A DNA stretch of 64,000 nt from Actinomycetota bacterium (GTDB lineage Bacteria > Actinomycetota > Thermoleophilia > Gaiellales > Gaiellaceae): assembly GCA_003161615.1 (NCBI GenBank), contig PMOB01000032.1:55577-119576 (forward strand), given 5' to 3'. A program made the translations under genes and the position numbers. The notes under the pieces were generated by a model that did no database searches, was not told the DNA's origin, and saw only the letters and a program-made list of their open reading frames with translations. Below, piece by piece: positions 50,205 through 59,844 of the stretch (the first letter of the stretch is position 1; every line of letters starts with the position of its first letter).

Positions 50205-51701
50205 GTGACGGAGGAGTCCCGGACAACGCGCGCCCTGATCGACGCGTACGCGCTCGGGTCGACCGCCGCGAGCTCGTTCGTGCGGGGGCTGACGCATCTC
50301 CTCGGCGGCGAGGAACGGACGCGCGTCATCGTCCTCCTCGCCTGCGTGCTCGGCCTCGCCGGAGCCGATGCAGCGACCGTCGGCGCCTCCGCCACCGAGC
50401 TCCGCCACGGCCTCCACATCACGAACACCGACATCGGCCTGCTCGTCACCGTGACCTCGCTCGTCGGCGCGGTCGCGACGCTGCCGTTCGGCGTCCTCGC
50501 CGATCGCATTCGGAGGACGACGACGCTCGGGCTCGTGATCTTCCTCTGGGCCGGCGCGATGCTCTGGAGCGCGTCCGTCGCGAACTTCCACGAGCTGCTC
50601 CTCGCGCGGCTCTTGCTCGGAGCCGTCGTCGCTGCTGCCGGCCCGCTCGCCGCCTCACTGATCGGCGACTGGTTCGCGGCGTCCGAGCGCGGCCGGATCT
50701 ACGGCTTCGTCCTCGCCGGGGAGTTGCTCGGCGCCGGCTTCGGCTTCGCGGTGACAGGAGACATCGCAGCCCTCTCCTGGATCGGCGGCTGGCGTGCTGC
50801 GTTCGTCGTCCTCGCCATCCCTGCGTTCGTGCTCGGCTGGCTCGTCCTGCGGCTGCGCGAGCCGGTGCGCGGCGGCCGCGGCGTCCTTGCCCACGCCACG
50901 CAGCCGCTGCCGGCCGAAGCGGACGAGACGCGCGAGACCGAGGCGCAGCGGCTTGCCCGGGCGCGCGGGATCCAGCCCGATCCCGCGCTCGTGACTGGCC
51001 GCGACATGCGCCGGGCGACTCTCCCGCAGGCGGCGCGCTACGTGCTGCGGGTGCGGACGAACGTGCTCCTGATCGGCGCCACCGCCTGCGGCTACTACTT
51101 CCTCGCCGGCATCCAGACGTTCGGCTCGGAGTTCGCGAAGCAGCAGTACGGGATCGGCCAGCCGCTCGCGAACCTCCTCCTGCTCGGCATCGGCGGCGGC
51201 GCGGTCGCGGGCGTTCTCTTCGGCGGCGCGATCGGCGACTGGCTGCTCCGGCACGGTCGGTTGAGCGGACGAATCTCGACCGCGGTCGTCGGCGCCGTGG
51301 GCACGGTGATCCTCTTCATTCCGGCGCTACTGACGCGGAGCGCGTTCACGGCGCTGCCCTACCTCGTGGTGGCCGTGCTGTTCCTGACGCTGCAGAACCC
51401 GACCATCGCCGCGTCGCAGCTCGACATCATGCCGCCGTCCCTCTGGGGCCGAGCCGAGGCGGTACGGACGATGCTCCGCTCCCTCGCGATGGCGCTCGCG
51501 CCGCTCCTCTTCGGTGCGGTCTCGGACAACGTCTTCGGGGGAGGACGCGCCGGCCTGCAGTGGACGTTCGTCGTAATGCTCGTCCCACTCGCCGCTAGCG
51601 CGTGGCTGCTTATGAAGGCTCGCCGGACGTATCCGCAGGACGTCGCCACTGCTGCCGCGGTCGCACGAGCCGGTGGCTACCCTCGACCGAGTCGCGCATG
51701 A
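50205..51701 (+). CDS. Major facilitator superfamily transporter
   Basis: 498 residues from GTG. Twelve or so spans; the MFS loop 2-3 motif reads GVLADRIRRTTTLG, and the matching second-half motif is GGAIGDWLLRHGRLSG. A long central loop carries an Arg/Glu-rich segment. Nearest in style to spinster/hexuronate-type carriers, substrate unknown. Overlaps the following gene (ATGA). Confidence 0.88.
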   Translation: MTEESRTTRALIDAYALGSTAASSFVRGLTHLLGGEERTRVIVLLACVLGLAGADAATVGASATELRHGLHITNTDIGLLVTVTSLVGAVATLPFGVLADRIRRTTTLGLVIFLWAGAMLWSASVANFHELLLARLLLGAVVAAAGPLAASLIGDWFAASERGRIYGFVLAGELLGAGFGFAVTGDIAALSWIGGWRAAFVVLAIPAFVLGWLVLRLREPVRGGRGVLAHATQPLPAEADETRETEAQRLARARGIQPDPALVTGRDMRRATLPQAARYVLRVRTNVLLIGATACGYYFLAGIQTFGSEFAKQQYGIGQPLANLLLLGIGGGAVAGVLFGGAIGDWLLRHGRLSGRISTAVVGAVGTVILFIPALLTRSAFTALPYLVVAVLFLTLQNPTIAASQLDIMPPSLWGRAEAVRTMLRSLAMALAPLLFGAVSDNVFGGGRAGLQWTFVVMLVPLAASAWLLMKARRTYPQDVATAAAVARAGGYPRPSRA

Positions 51702-52444
51702 GTACCGGTAACACCTTCCTCATCCTCTCCGCGTTCCTCGCGAGCGCGGTCGAGATGGTCGAGGCACTGACGATCGTCCTCGCCTCGGGACTCGCGCGCG
51801 GCTGGAAGTCGTCGCTCGCGGGGCTCGGCGCGGCGACCGTCGTGCTCGCGGTCCTGGTCGCGGCGCTCGGGCCGGCGCTGACCGCGATCCCGCTCAACGC
51901 GCTGCGACTCGCCGTCGGCGCGCTCCTGCTCGTCTTCGGACTGCAGTGGCTCAGGAAGGCGATCCTGCGCGCGAGCGGCTACAAGGAGCTACACGACGAG
52001 GACGCGATCTTCGCGCGCGAGCTCGCGGAGGCGCAGGGCGCAGAGCACCTCGAGCGCGCCGGCCTCGACTGGTACGGCTTCGTCCTCTCGTTCAAGGGCG
52101 TGCTGCTCGAAGGGCTCGAGGTCGTGTTCATCGTCCTGACCTTCGGGAGCGCGCAGGGCTCGATCCCGCTGGCAGCGGTCGGCGCGGCGGGCGCACTCGT
52201 CCTCGTCGCCGGCGTCGGCATCGCGGTGCGCGCGCCTCTCGCGCGGGTGCCCGAGAACCTCATGAAGTTCTCCGTCGGCGTGATGCTCACGACGTTCGGG
52301 ATCTTCTGGTCGACGGAGGGAGCCGGCGCGCACTGGCCCGGTTCGGACGCCTCGCTCCTCGGCGTGCTCGGCTTCGTCATCGCGGTCTCCGTTCTGCTGG
52401 TACGCCTGCTGCGGCGGGAGCGGATGGAAGCAGTGCCGGCGTGA
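51698..52444 (+). CDS. COG4280-like integral membrane protein
   Basis: 248 residues from ATG at 51698. About seven spans, with acidic motifs inside the membrane (SAVEMVEALTIVLASGLARG and GVLLEGLEVVFIVLTFG), in two inverted-looking halves. The EMxEA / LEGLEV pair resembles the Glu-containing motifs of iron-permease-like (FTR1/EfeU) proteins and of COG4280. Metal or proton transport is inferred, not shown. Confidence 0.7.
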   Translation: MSTGNTFLILSAFLASAVEMVEALTIVLASGLARGWKSSLAGLGAATVVLAVLVAALGPALTAIPLNALRLAVGALLLVFGLQWLRKAILRASGYKELHDEDAIFARELAEAQGAEHLERAGLDWYGFVLSFKGVLLEGLEVVFIVLTFGSAQGSIPLAAVGAAGALVLVAGVGIAVRAPLARVPENLMKFSVGVMLTTFGIFWSTEGAGAHWPGSDASLLGVLGFVIAVSVLLVRLLRRERMEAVPA

Positions 52445-52641
52445 GGTGGATCAAGGGCTTCGGGCGCTTCTGGTGGGACTTCGTGATCGGCGACGACTGG
52501 CTCGCCGCCGTCCTCGTAGCGGTCGCGATCGGCGTCACTGCGGCGATCGCCCACTCGCACATCACGGCGTGGTGGCTGATGCCGGTCGCCGTCCTCGGAG
52601 TTCTCTGGCTCTCGCTGCGGCGCGCTATACGCTCGGCATAG
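52441..52641 (+). CDS. Small membrane protein coupled to COG4280-like gene
   Basis: 66 residues from GTG overlapping the preceding stop (GTGA). Starts RWIKGFGRFWWDFVIGDDW and has two close spans (AAVLVAVAIGVTAAIAH; WWLMPVAVLGVLWL). Ends nine bases before the tRNA gene. A likely partner subunit of the preceding membrane protein. Confidence 0.6.
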   Translation: MRWIKGFGRFWWDFVIGDDWLAAVLVAVAIGVTAAIAHSHITAWWLMPVAVLGVLWLSLRRAIRSA

Positions 52642-52650
52642 CTACGGCGC

Positions 52651-52724
<74 letters not shown>

Positions 52725-52794
52725 TCGATTCCACCTGCAGGATCCGCTGAGGGATAGCGGTTCTCCTTCCGGACGGAGTGCCGCTTCCCTCAGA

Positions 52795-53259
52795 ATGGCG
52801 ACGGCGATGAAGGTCTTCCAGCACGAGACGCAGCTCCGCACCGCAGGTGGGCTCACCGTCACCGACATCACCGAGGACGTCCAGTCCGCCGTTCGCGAGA
52901 GCGGCGTCGCCGACGGGATCGCCTGCATCTACTCCCCGCACACGACCTGCTGTGTGCGCGTCAATGAGATGGAGCAGGGATTCCTCGACGACTTCACGAG
53001 CCTTCTCCGCCAGCTCGTCCCGCACGACACGTACTACGCGCACGACGACTGGGACAGGCGCACCGAGAACATCTGCCCCGAGGACATGGATCAGGGCAAC
53101 GGCCACTCGCACTGCATGGCGATGCTGCTCGGGACGGCAGGGGAGTCGGTGCCGGTGCGCGAGGGTGAGCTGCAGCTCGGGACGTGGCAGCGCGTCCTCT
53201 TCATCGAGCTTGACCGCGAACGGGATCGGCGCTGGCTCGTCCAGGTCGTCGGCAGCTAG
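52795..53259 (+). CDS. YjbQ/UPF0047 family protein
   Basis: 154 residues (ATG at 52795; ATG at 52807 is an alternative). Signature: IACIYSPHTTCCVRVNE near the centre and GNGHSHCMAMLLGTAGESVPV plus GTWQRVLFIELDRERDR, full family length. YjbQ proteins show weak thiamin-phosphate-synthase activity; their true role is unsettled. Downstream of the tRNA by 70 bases. Confidence 0.92.
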   Translation: MATAMKVFQHETQLRTAGGLTVTDITEDVQSAVRESGVADGIACIYSPHTTCCVRVNEMEQGFLDDFTSLLRQLVPHDTYYAHDDWDRRTENICPEDMDQGNGHSHCMAMLLGTAGESVPVREGELQLGTWQRVLFIELDRERDRRWLVQVVGS

Positions 53260-53262
53260 CGC

Positions 53263-54027
53263 TTACTCAGGCGTCACGTAGGCGGCCGTAAGACCGCCGT
53301 CGACGACGAACGTCGCCGCGTTCACGTAGCTCGACTCGTCGCTCGCGAGGAAGAGCGCGGCGTTGACGATCTCCCGCGGCTTCGCCATCCGCCCCATCGG
53401 CACATGCACGAGCCGCCGCTCGGCAGCGCCGGGTGTCTCGCTCCAGATCCGCAGCAGCAGCGGCGTCTCGACCGGCCCCGGGCAGAGCGCGTTGACGCGG
53501 ACGCCCTGGCGCGCGAACTGGACGCCGAGCTCCTTGCTCAGTGACAGGACGGCGCCCTTCGAGGCCGTGTACGAGATCTGGGAGGTCGCCGCGCCGACGA
53601 GCGCGACGAACGAGGCGACGTTGATCACCGAGCCGCCGCCGCGCTCGAGCAGGTGCGGGATGCCGTGCTTGCAGCAGAGGAAGACGCCGCGCGTGTTCAC
53701 GGCCTGCACGCGCTCCCACGCCTCGAGATCCGTCTCGAGGATCGAGGCGTCGTCGGCCGGCGAGATGCCCGCGTTGTTGTAGAGGACGTCGATGCCGCCG
53801 AAATGCTCTTTCGCGGCCGCGTACATCGCCTCGACGGAGGACTCGTCCGCGACGTCGACCTGAACGCCGAGGCCGCCGACCTCGCCCGCGACCTTCTCCG
53901 CCGCCGCCCCGTCGACGTCGGCGGCGACGATCCGCGCGCCCTCCTCCGTGAAGCGCACCGCGGCGTCGGCGCCCATCCCGCCGCCGGCGCCGGTGATCAC
54001 GCAGACCTTTCCCTCGAGACGCTTCAT
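53263..54027 (-). CDS. Short-chain dehydrogenase/reductase
   Basis: 254 residues. Classical SDR: TGAGGGMGADAAVRF nucleotide loop, NNAG, catalytic Ser in NVASFVALVG and YTASK, then CPGPVETPLL. The D after beta2 (AADVDG) favours NAD. Last gene of the polyamine-type cluster; its start overlaps the aldehyde dehydrogenase stop. The substrate is unknown, perhaps an aldehyde or hydroxy acid from that pathway. Confidence 0.9.
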   Translation of the reverse strand: MKRLEGKVCVITGAGGGMGADAAVRFTEEGARIVAADVDGAAAEKVAGEVGGLGVQVDVADESSVEAMYAAAKEHFGGIDVLYNNAGISPADDASILETDLEAWERVQAVNTRGVFLCCKHGIPHLLERGGGSVINVASFVALVGAATSQISYTASKGAVLSLSKELGVQFARQGVRVNALCPGPVETPLLLRIWSETPGAAERRLVHVPMGRMAKPREIVNAALFLASDESSYVNAATFVVDGGLTAAYVTPE

Positions 54028-55370
54028 TCCGTCGAGTAGAACACGTTCTTGACCTCGCTGTAGCCGGCGAGGCCGTGCATACCCAACTCGCGGCCGAAGC
54101 CGCTCCGCTTGAAGCCGCCGAACGGGGTCGAGGGGCGCACCGAGGAGTTCGAGTTGATGGAGAGGACGCCGGTGTCGATCGCGCGCGCGACGCGCAGGGC
54201 GCGGCCGCCGTTCTCCGTCCAGATCGAGCCCGAGAGGCCGTACTCGGAGTCGTTCGCGATCCGAATGGCGTCGGCTTCGTCCGCGAACGGGATCAGCGCG
54301 GCGACCGGGCCGAACACCTCCTCGCGCGCGACCCGGTCCTCCGGCCGCGCCTCGATCAGCGTCGCCGGGTACCAGAAGCCCTTGCCGTCCGGCGTGTCGC
54401 CGCGGTAGAGCGGCTCGGCCTCGACGAACGACGCCACCGTCTCGCGGTGAGCGGCGGAGACGAGCGGCCCCATCTCTGTCGCGTCGTCCTCCGGGTCGCC
54501 CACGCGCAGCCCTCGCGTCGCCTCGACGAGCAGCTCGGCGAAACGGTCGTAGGCGCTCGCCTCGACGAGGATCCGCGAGCGCGCGCAGCAGTCCTGGCCG
54601 GCGTTGTCGAAGACCGCGTACGGCGCAGCGGCGGCGGCCTTCTCGAGATCCGCGTCCGCGAAGACGACGTTGGCGGACTTGCCGCCGAGCTCGAGCGTGA
54701 CGCGCTTGATCGTCGCCGCGGCGCCGCGCATGACGCTCTCCCCCACCTCCGTCGAGCCGGTGAAGCCGATCTTCGCGACATCGGGATGCTCGATCAGCCG
54801 CTGCCCGACGACCGAGCCCTTGCCCGGCAGAACGTTGAGGACGCCCTCGGGGATGCCCGCCTCGAGCGCGAGCTCGGCGAGCCGCAGGGCCGAAAGCGGA
54901 GTCAGCTCGGCCGGCTTGAGGACAACCGTGTTACCGCACGCGAGCGCCGGCCCGAGCTTCCAGGACGCGATGTTGAGCGGGAAGTTCCAGGGAACGATCA
55001 GCCCGACGACGCCGAGCGGCTCGCGGAAGGTCATGTCGATCCCACCCGCGACCGGGATCGTCTCGCCGAAGTTCTTGTCGACGGCGCCCGCGTAGTAGTG
55101 GAAGACCTGCGCGACCATCCCGACCTCGCCGCGCGCACCCGCGATCGGCTTGCCGACGTTGCGGGACTCGATCCGCGCGAGCTCCTCGAGGTTCTCCTCG
55201 ACGAGCGTGGCGAGCCGCCGCAGGAGCCGGGCGCGGTCAGCCGGCGAGACCGCGCGCCAGGCCGGGAACGCCTCTTTCGCCCGCGCGACGGCGGCGTCCG
55301 TCTCCTCCACTCCGGCCGCCTCGATCTCGGCGATGACCTCTTCCGTCGCCGGGTTGAGGATGGTGCTCAC
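54024..55370 (-). CDS. Aldehyde dehydrogenase, gamma-glutamyl-aminobutyraldehyde type (PuuC-like)
   Basis: 448 residues from GTG at 55370 (GTGA overlap with puuD). Motifs: VVGLIVPWNFPLNIASWK, GFTGSTEVG, catalytic Glu in LELGGKSANVVF, catalytic Cys in NAGQDCCARSRILVE and PFGGFKRSGFGRELG. The context with PuuA- and PuuD-like genes supports oxidation of gamma-glutamyl-aminobutyraldehyde, although betaine-aldehyde dehydrogenases look alike. Confidence 0.88.
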   Translation of the reverse strand: MSTILNPATEEVIAEIEAAGVEETDAAVARAKEAFPAWRAVSPADRARLLRRLATLVEENLEELARIESRNVGKPIAGARGEVGMVAQVFHYYAGAVDKNFGETIPVAGGIDMTFREPLGVVGLIVPWNFPLNIASWKLGPALACGNTVVLKPAELTPLSALRLAELALEAGIPEGVLNVLPGKGSVVGQRLIEHPDVAKIGFTGSTEVGESVMRGAAATIKRVTLELGGKSANVVFADADLEKAAAAAPYAVFDNAGQDCCARSRILVEASAYDRFAELLVEATRGLRVGDPEDDATEMGPLVSAAHRETVASFVEAEPLYRGDTPDGKGFWYPATLIEARPEDRVAREEVFGPVAALIPFADEADAIRIANDSEYGLSGSIWTENGGRALRVARAIDTGVLSINSNSSVRPSTPFGGFKRSGFGRELGMHGLAGYSEVKNVFYSTE

Positions 55371-56056
55371 TTGCGGGCCGCCTCGACGAGCTGCTCGAAC
55401 AGGCGCTGATCCTCTCCGGCTTCCGGATGCCAGAGGACGCCGACGACGAACGGCTTGCCGGGATCCTCGATTGCCTCGACGATCCCGTCCTCCGCCCAGG
55501 CCACCTCGCGCAGGCCGTCGCCGAGCCGGCCGATCCCCTGGTGGTGGTGCGACATGACCTCGCCGCGCACCTCGCCGAGCCGTGAGTCGGGATCTACGCG
55601 CACGGGATGCTGCGAGAACTCGCCGACGACGGCCCGATGCACTTCGCTGCCGATGACGTCGGGAAGGTGCTGGACGAGATCGCCGCCACGCGCGACATTC
55701 AGCACCTCGACGCCGCGGCAGATTGCGAGCACGGGAAGGTCGCGCTCGAGCGCCGCCGTCAGCAGCGCGAGCTCGCCGCGGTCGCGCGCCGGATTGACGC
55801 CGTTCGTCGCGGGATCCGCCGCGGCGCCATATGTCTCCGCCCCCATGTCGTTGCCGCCGGAGAAGATCAGCCCGTCGAGGACGGCGAGAATCTCGGCGCT
55901 CCCGTCCTCGTCCGGCGGGATCAGCACCGCCCGCCCGCCGGCGCGTTCGACCGCGCGGACGTAGTCGTAGGGGACGAGCGCCGCTTCGAGCTGCCACGCG
56001 CCCCACGCGGCCGGCTCGACGTACGTCGTGATCCCGATCAGCGGGCGCTTAGCCAC
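55367..56056 (-). CDS. puuD: Gamma-glutamyl-GABA hydrolase-like class I glutaminase (PuuD-like)
   Basis: 229 residues. Peptidase C26 fold: IGITTYVEPAAWG, FSGGNDMGAETYG, nucleophile Cys in LAICRGVEVLNVARGG, HHHQGIGRLG and WHPEAGEDQRLF for His/Glu. Removes glutamate from gamma-glutamylated amines or acids. Overlaps the glutamine-synthetase-like gene by eight bases. Confidence 0.88.
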   Translation of the reverse strand: MAKRPLIGITTYVEPAAWGAWQLEAALVPYDYVRAVERAGGRAVLIPPDEDGSAEILAVLDGLIFSGGNDMGAETYGAAADPATNGVNPARDRGELALLTAALERDLPVLAICRGVEVLNVARGGDLVQHLPDVIGSEVHRAVVGEFSQHPVRVDPDSRLGEVRGEVMSHHHQGIGRLGDGLREVAWAEDGIVEAIEDPGKPFVVGVLWHPEAGEDQRLFEQLVEAARK

Positions 56057-57383
56057 GTTCGAACATGCGCTCGCGCTCGTAGCCGGTGACCGTCTTGTCG
56101 AACAGCTCCTGCTCCGTGCGCGCGTAGTTGAGGTAGTGGTCGATGACCTCGTCGCCGAGCAGGCGCCGGGCGACGGTGCTCGACTCGAGCCGCCCGATCG
56201 CCTCGCGCAGCGCGTGCGGGAAGCGCTCGGCGTCGGAGATGTAGGCGTTCCCCTCCAAAGCCGGCGCGAGCTCGAGCTTCTCCTCGATCCCGTACAGCCC
56301 CGCCGCGAGCAGCGCTGCGAACGCGAGATATGGGTTCGCGTCGGCGCCGGGAATGCGCGTCTCGGGCCGGCAGGAGGAACCGTGCCCGACGACGCGGAAG
56401 CCGCACGTGCGGTTGTCGTAGCCCCACGCGAGCGTCGTCGGCGCCCACGATCCCACGGCGAAGCGCTTGTACGAGTTGATCGTCGGCGCGACGAAGATCG
56501 CGAGGTCGGCGAGGCAGGCGATCTGGCCGGCGAGATAGTGCTTGAACTCCTCCGACTCGTCCGCGAATGCGTTCTTCCCGTCGCGCCAGAGCGAGGAGTG
56601 GATGTGACAGGAGGAGCCGACCCAGTCGTGGTGCGGCTTCGCCATGAAGGTCAGCGACTGGCCGTGCTGGAAGGCGATCTCCTTGGCGCCGGTCTTGTAG
56701 ACGACGTGATCGTCGGCGGCGCGCAGCGCGTCCTGGAAGCGGAAGTTGATCTCGTGCTGCCCCGCCCATGCTTCGCCCTTCGAGGACTCGACCTGCATCC
56801 CCGCGCCCTTCATGGCCATGCGGATCGCGCGGAGGAACGGCTCGTCGAAGCTCGCGGCGAGGATGTGGTAGTCGAGGATGTACGGCACCGACGGCGTCAG
56901 GTCGTGGTAGTGCTTGGCGTGCGCCTCGAGGTAGCTCTCGCGGAAGAGGAAGAACTCGAGCTCGGAGCCGAACATCGGCTCGAAGCCGAGCGCCCGCGCC
57001 TTCTCCACCTGCGCCTTGAGCACCTGGCGCGGCGACGGCGCGACCGGCGTCCCGTCGTGCCACTCGACGTCGCACTGCACCATCACGGTCGCCTCGTGCC
57101 ACGGGATACGGCGCAACGTCTCGAGGTCGGCCCGCAACCCGAAATCCCCGTAGCCGCGCTCCCAGCTCGCGATCGCGTAGCCGGGCATCGGATCCATCTC
57201 CATCTCGAGCGCGAGGAGGTAGTTGCAGCCTTCGCCGGTGTGCCCGGCCTCGGACTCCGAGAGGAAGAATTCGGCGTCCAGCCGTTTCCCCATCAGGCGT
57301 CCCTGCATGTCGGTGAAGCAGGCAATAACCGTGTCAACGGCGCCCGACTCGACGTCAGCCCTCAGCTCATCGACCGTGAGCAC
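56049..57383 (-). CDS. Glutamine-synthetase-like gamma-glutamylpolyamine synthetase (PuuA-like)
   Basis: 444 residues. GS fold: FTDMQGRLMGKRLDAEFFL, catalytic FGSELEFFLF, GQHEINFRF, SSCHIHSSLW and CRPETRIPGADANPYLAFAALL. The adenylylation loop of housekeeping GS is missing. Forms of this type ligate glutamate to putrescine or other amines; clustering with PuuD, an aldehyde dehydrogenase and an APC permease supports that reading over ammonia assimilation. First gene of the minus-strand operon. Confidence 0.9.
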   Translation of the reverse strand: MLTVDELRADVESGAVDTVIACFTDMQGRLMGKRLDAEFFLSESEAGHTGEGCNYLLALEMEMDPMPGYAIASWERGYGDFGLRADLETLRRIPWHEATVMVQCDVEWHDGTPVAPSPRQVLKAQVEKARALGFEPMFGSELEFFLFRESYLEAHAKHYHDLTPSVPYILDYHILAASFDEPFLRAIRMAMKGAGMQVESSKGEAWAGQHEINFRFQDALRAADDHVVYKTGAKEIAFQHGQSLTFMAKPHHDWVGSSCHIHSSLWRDGKNAFADESEEFKHYLAGQIACLADLAIFVAPTINSYKRFAVGSWAPTTLAWGYDNRTCGFRVVGHGSSCRPETRIPGADANPYLAFAALLAAGLYGIEEKLELAPALEGNAYISDAERFPHALREAIGRLESSTVARRLLGDEVIDHYLNYARTEQELFDKTVTGYERERMFERG

Positions 57384-57508
57384 GGAAGCGACCCTACCGC
57401 GCAGCGGGTTGTGAGGGTTGCAACGTCCGCCCGATGGCGTTAGCTTCGCTCATCCACAAGGGCCGGTTGGGGGCCTCGGCCCGTCAGCAAACGACGGGGA
57501 GGGAACGA

Positions 57509-59119
57509 ATGAGCAGTTCGGCACCGCCGATCCACCTCACGGACGACGAGAGGATGCTGCACCGCCTGGGCTACAAGCAGGAGCTGTTCCGGGCGATGAG
57601 CGCCTTCCGGAACTTCTCCATCAGCTTCACGATCATTTCGGTCCTGGCGGGCTGCCTGACCTCGTACTACCTCGCGTTCCAGTGGGGCGGTCCGGTCGCC
57701 GTGACCTGGGGCTGGGTCGGCGTCGGTATCGGTACGACGTTCGTCGCACTCTCGATGGCGGAGATCGCGTCGACGTACCCGACCGCGGGCGGCCTCTACT
57801 ACTGGTCGTCGAAGCTCGGCAGTGCCGGCTGGGGATGGTTCACCGGCTGGTTCAACCTGATCGGGCTGATCGGGATCATCGGAGCCGTCGGATACGGCCT
57901 AGCGATCTACGCGACGGCCCTCTTCAACCTGCTCTGGCAGTACCCGAACGACATCCACCACATCTTCTATCTCTTCGCCGCCTTCATGGTCGCGGCGACG
58001 GCGATGAACGTCTTCGACGTGCGCATCACGTCGCTGATCAATTCGATCTCGTCGTTCTGGCACGTGGCCGGCGTCCTGATCATCGTCTTCGCCTGCATCA
58101 TCGTCCCCGACCATCACCAGTCGGTCAGCTATGTCTTCGGGCAGACGATCAACAACTCCGGCTTCAGCGGCCACTCGTTCGGGCATTGGCCGTTCTTCGC
58201 GGTCTTCCTGATCGGCTCGATCGGGATGGCGCAGTACACGCTGACCGGCTATGACGCCTCGGCCCACATGTCCGAGGAGACGCACAAGGCGTCGCGCGCT
58301 GCGGCGACCGGTCTGCTCTGGTCGGTGATCGTCTCTGTCATCGCCGGCTTCGTCCTGCTCGTTGCGATCACGTTCGCGATCCCGAGCCAGACCGGCGTGC
58401 AGGCGCAGTTCACCTACATCACGACCTACATCTGGCAAACCTCGATGGGAACGCACTGGGCCGAGGTACTGCTCTTCATCGTCGTCGCGGCCCAGTTCTA
58501 TTGCCTGACCGCGTGCATCACCTCCGGCTCGCGGATGTCGTTCGCGTTCGCGCGCGACCGCGCGGTACCGGGCTGGCGGTTGGCGCGCCACGTGTCGAAG
58601 CACCGCGTGCCCGTCAACTCGGCGATCGGCGTCGGGCTGCTCGGCTTCATCCTCCTGATCCCGACCTGGTGGAACAACCTCGCGGGCTACTACGTCGGTA
58701 CGTCGGTCGGGACGACCGGCCTCTACATCGCTTTCATCCTCCCGGTGATCCTGCGTTTGCGGGCCGGCGCGAGCTTCGAGAAGGGCGCCTGGAGCCTCGG
58801 GCGCCACTACAAGTGGATCAATGTGATCGCCATCCTCTGGGTCACGTTCATCACGGTGATCTTCATGCTCCCGACCTCCCCGGCCGGGATGCCGTGGCAG
58901 TCCAGTTGGACTTGGAACGCGATCAACTACGCGCCGGTGACGATCGTCGGGGCCTTCGTGTTGTTCGGTGGCTGGTGGGTCCTCTCGGCCAAGAACTGGT
59001 TCAAGGGCCCGGTGCGGATGGGCACCGACGAGGAACTCGCTGCGCTCGAGGCGCAGGAGGAGAAGGAGTTCCTGGTTCCGGCCGACACCGAGCTCGGCTC
59101 CGCGCCGGACGCCACATAG
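57509..59119 (+). CDS. APC-family amino acid/polyamine permease
   Basis: 536 residues from ATG at 57509, with GGGGAGGG just upstream. Twelve spans; motif FRNFSISFTIISVLAGCLTS and EIASTYPTAGGLYYWSSKLG are typical of the amino acid-choline transporter subgroup (AAT/ACT family), and TGYDASAHMSEET in the middle is its usual signature. Divergent from the PuuA-like gene, so likely its uptake system for putrescine, GABA or choline-like amines. The leader has a GGGCCG/CGGCCC hairpin. Confidence 0.92.
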   Translation: MSSSAPPIHLTDDERMLHRLGYKQELFRAMSAFRNFSISFTIISVLAGCLTSYYLAFQWGGPVAVTWGWVGVGIGTTFVALSMAEIASTYPTAGGLYYWSSKLGSAGWGWFTGWFNLIGLIGIIGAVGYGLAIYATALFNLLWQYPNDIHHIFYLFAAFMVAATAMNVFDVRITSLINSISSFWHVAGVLIIVFACIIVPDHHQSVSYVFGQTINNSGFSGHSFGHWPFFAVFLIGSIGMAQYTLTGYDASAHMSEETHKASRAAATGLLWSVIVSVIAGFVLLVAITFAIPSQTGVQAQFTYITTYIWQTSMGTHWAEVLLFIVVAAQFYCLTACITSGSRMSFAFARDRAVPGWRLARHVSKHRVPVNSAIGVGLLGFILLIPTWWNNLAGYYVGTSVGTTGLYIAFILPVILRLRAGASFEKGAWSLGRHYKWINVIAILWVTFITVIFMLPTSPAGMPWQSSWTWNAINYAPVTIVGAFVLFGGWWVLSAKNWFKGPVRMGTDEELAALEAQEEKEFLVPADTELGSAPDAT

Positions 59120-59181
59120 CAGCAACGGTTCTAGCGGCGGGCGGCCCCCCGAAAGCCGCCCGCCGCATTTCCCCCGCCGGG

Positions 59182-59826
59182 CTAATGCCCGTTGATGGAG
59201 AAATGCATGTAGTCCTTGGTCGATCCGTACCAGGATCCGCCCCAGCCCCAGCCGATCGAGGCGAAGACGTGCACGATCGGCTCGTTCATCCCGGGCCGCT
59301 GGTTCTTGCGGTTCAGGTACGAGAGCGCGGTCTTGTCCCTCGTCATCCCGCAGCCGACGTAGGGGTTCTCGCGCGGATCGACGTCGACCGCCTCGCCGTA
59401 CGCGTGCATCGACCAGTTCGTCCCCTTCGCGTTGCCGCTGCACGGTGACGGGACGGCGTCGCGGCACTCGAAGGAGGCGGTGACGTCGCCGTTCTGGTTC
59501 GGGTGCGGGCCGTACATCGCGGCGAAGGACATCTCCCGAATCGGAAAGCGCAGCCGGTAGAGCGCGCGAAAGACCTTCAAGAGCGGATGCGCGACAGCCT
59601 CGTTGACGACGATCTGGCCGACGTGCGTCCGGTTGTCGAAGCCGTGGTAGAGCGTCGTCAGGACGCGCAGCCGGCCGAGCCCGACGGGGCAGCCTGCGTG
59701 CCACTCACCGGAGGCCTTGACCTCCTGCTTCTGCGCCCAGGTGAGCGGGCGGCTGGTCCCGGCGTGCGCGGTCGCGGCGACGACGGCGCAGAACGTGACG
59801 GCGAGGAGGAGCGCGACGGCCTTCAT
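59182..59826 (-). CDS. Secreted D-alanyl-D-alanine carboxypeptidase-like protein (VanY, M15)
   Basis: 214 residues with a signal peptide (LLLAVTFCAVVAATAHAG). The zinc site of peptidase M15B is present: SMHAYGEAVDVDP supplies His and Asp, and DYMHFSING the final His. Four cysteines likely form disulfides. Cuts or trims D-Ala from cell-wall peptides; a glycopeptide-resistance role is not indicated. Confidence 0.8.
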   Translation of the reverse strand: MKAVALLLAVTFCAVVAATAHAGTSRPLTWAQKQEVKASGEWHAGCPVGLGRLRVLTTLYHGFDNRTHVGQIVVNEAVAHPLLKVFRALYRLRFPIREMSFAAMYGPHPNQNGDVTASFECRDAVPSPCSGNAKGTNWSMHAYGEAVDVDPRENPYVGCGMTRDKTALSYLNRKNQRPGMNEPIVHVFASIGWGWGGSWYGSTKDYMHFSINGH

Positions 59827-59844
59827 CGGCCCGGATGGTGCCAG

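Noticed and set aside
57384-57508. Possible riboswitch in the leader of the APC permease
   Set aside because: Only one short hairpin (GGGCCG/CGGCCC) is visible and no known aptamer pattern could be matched.
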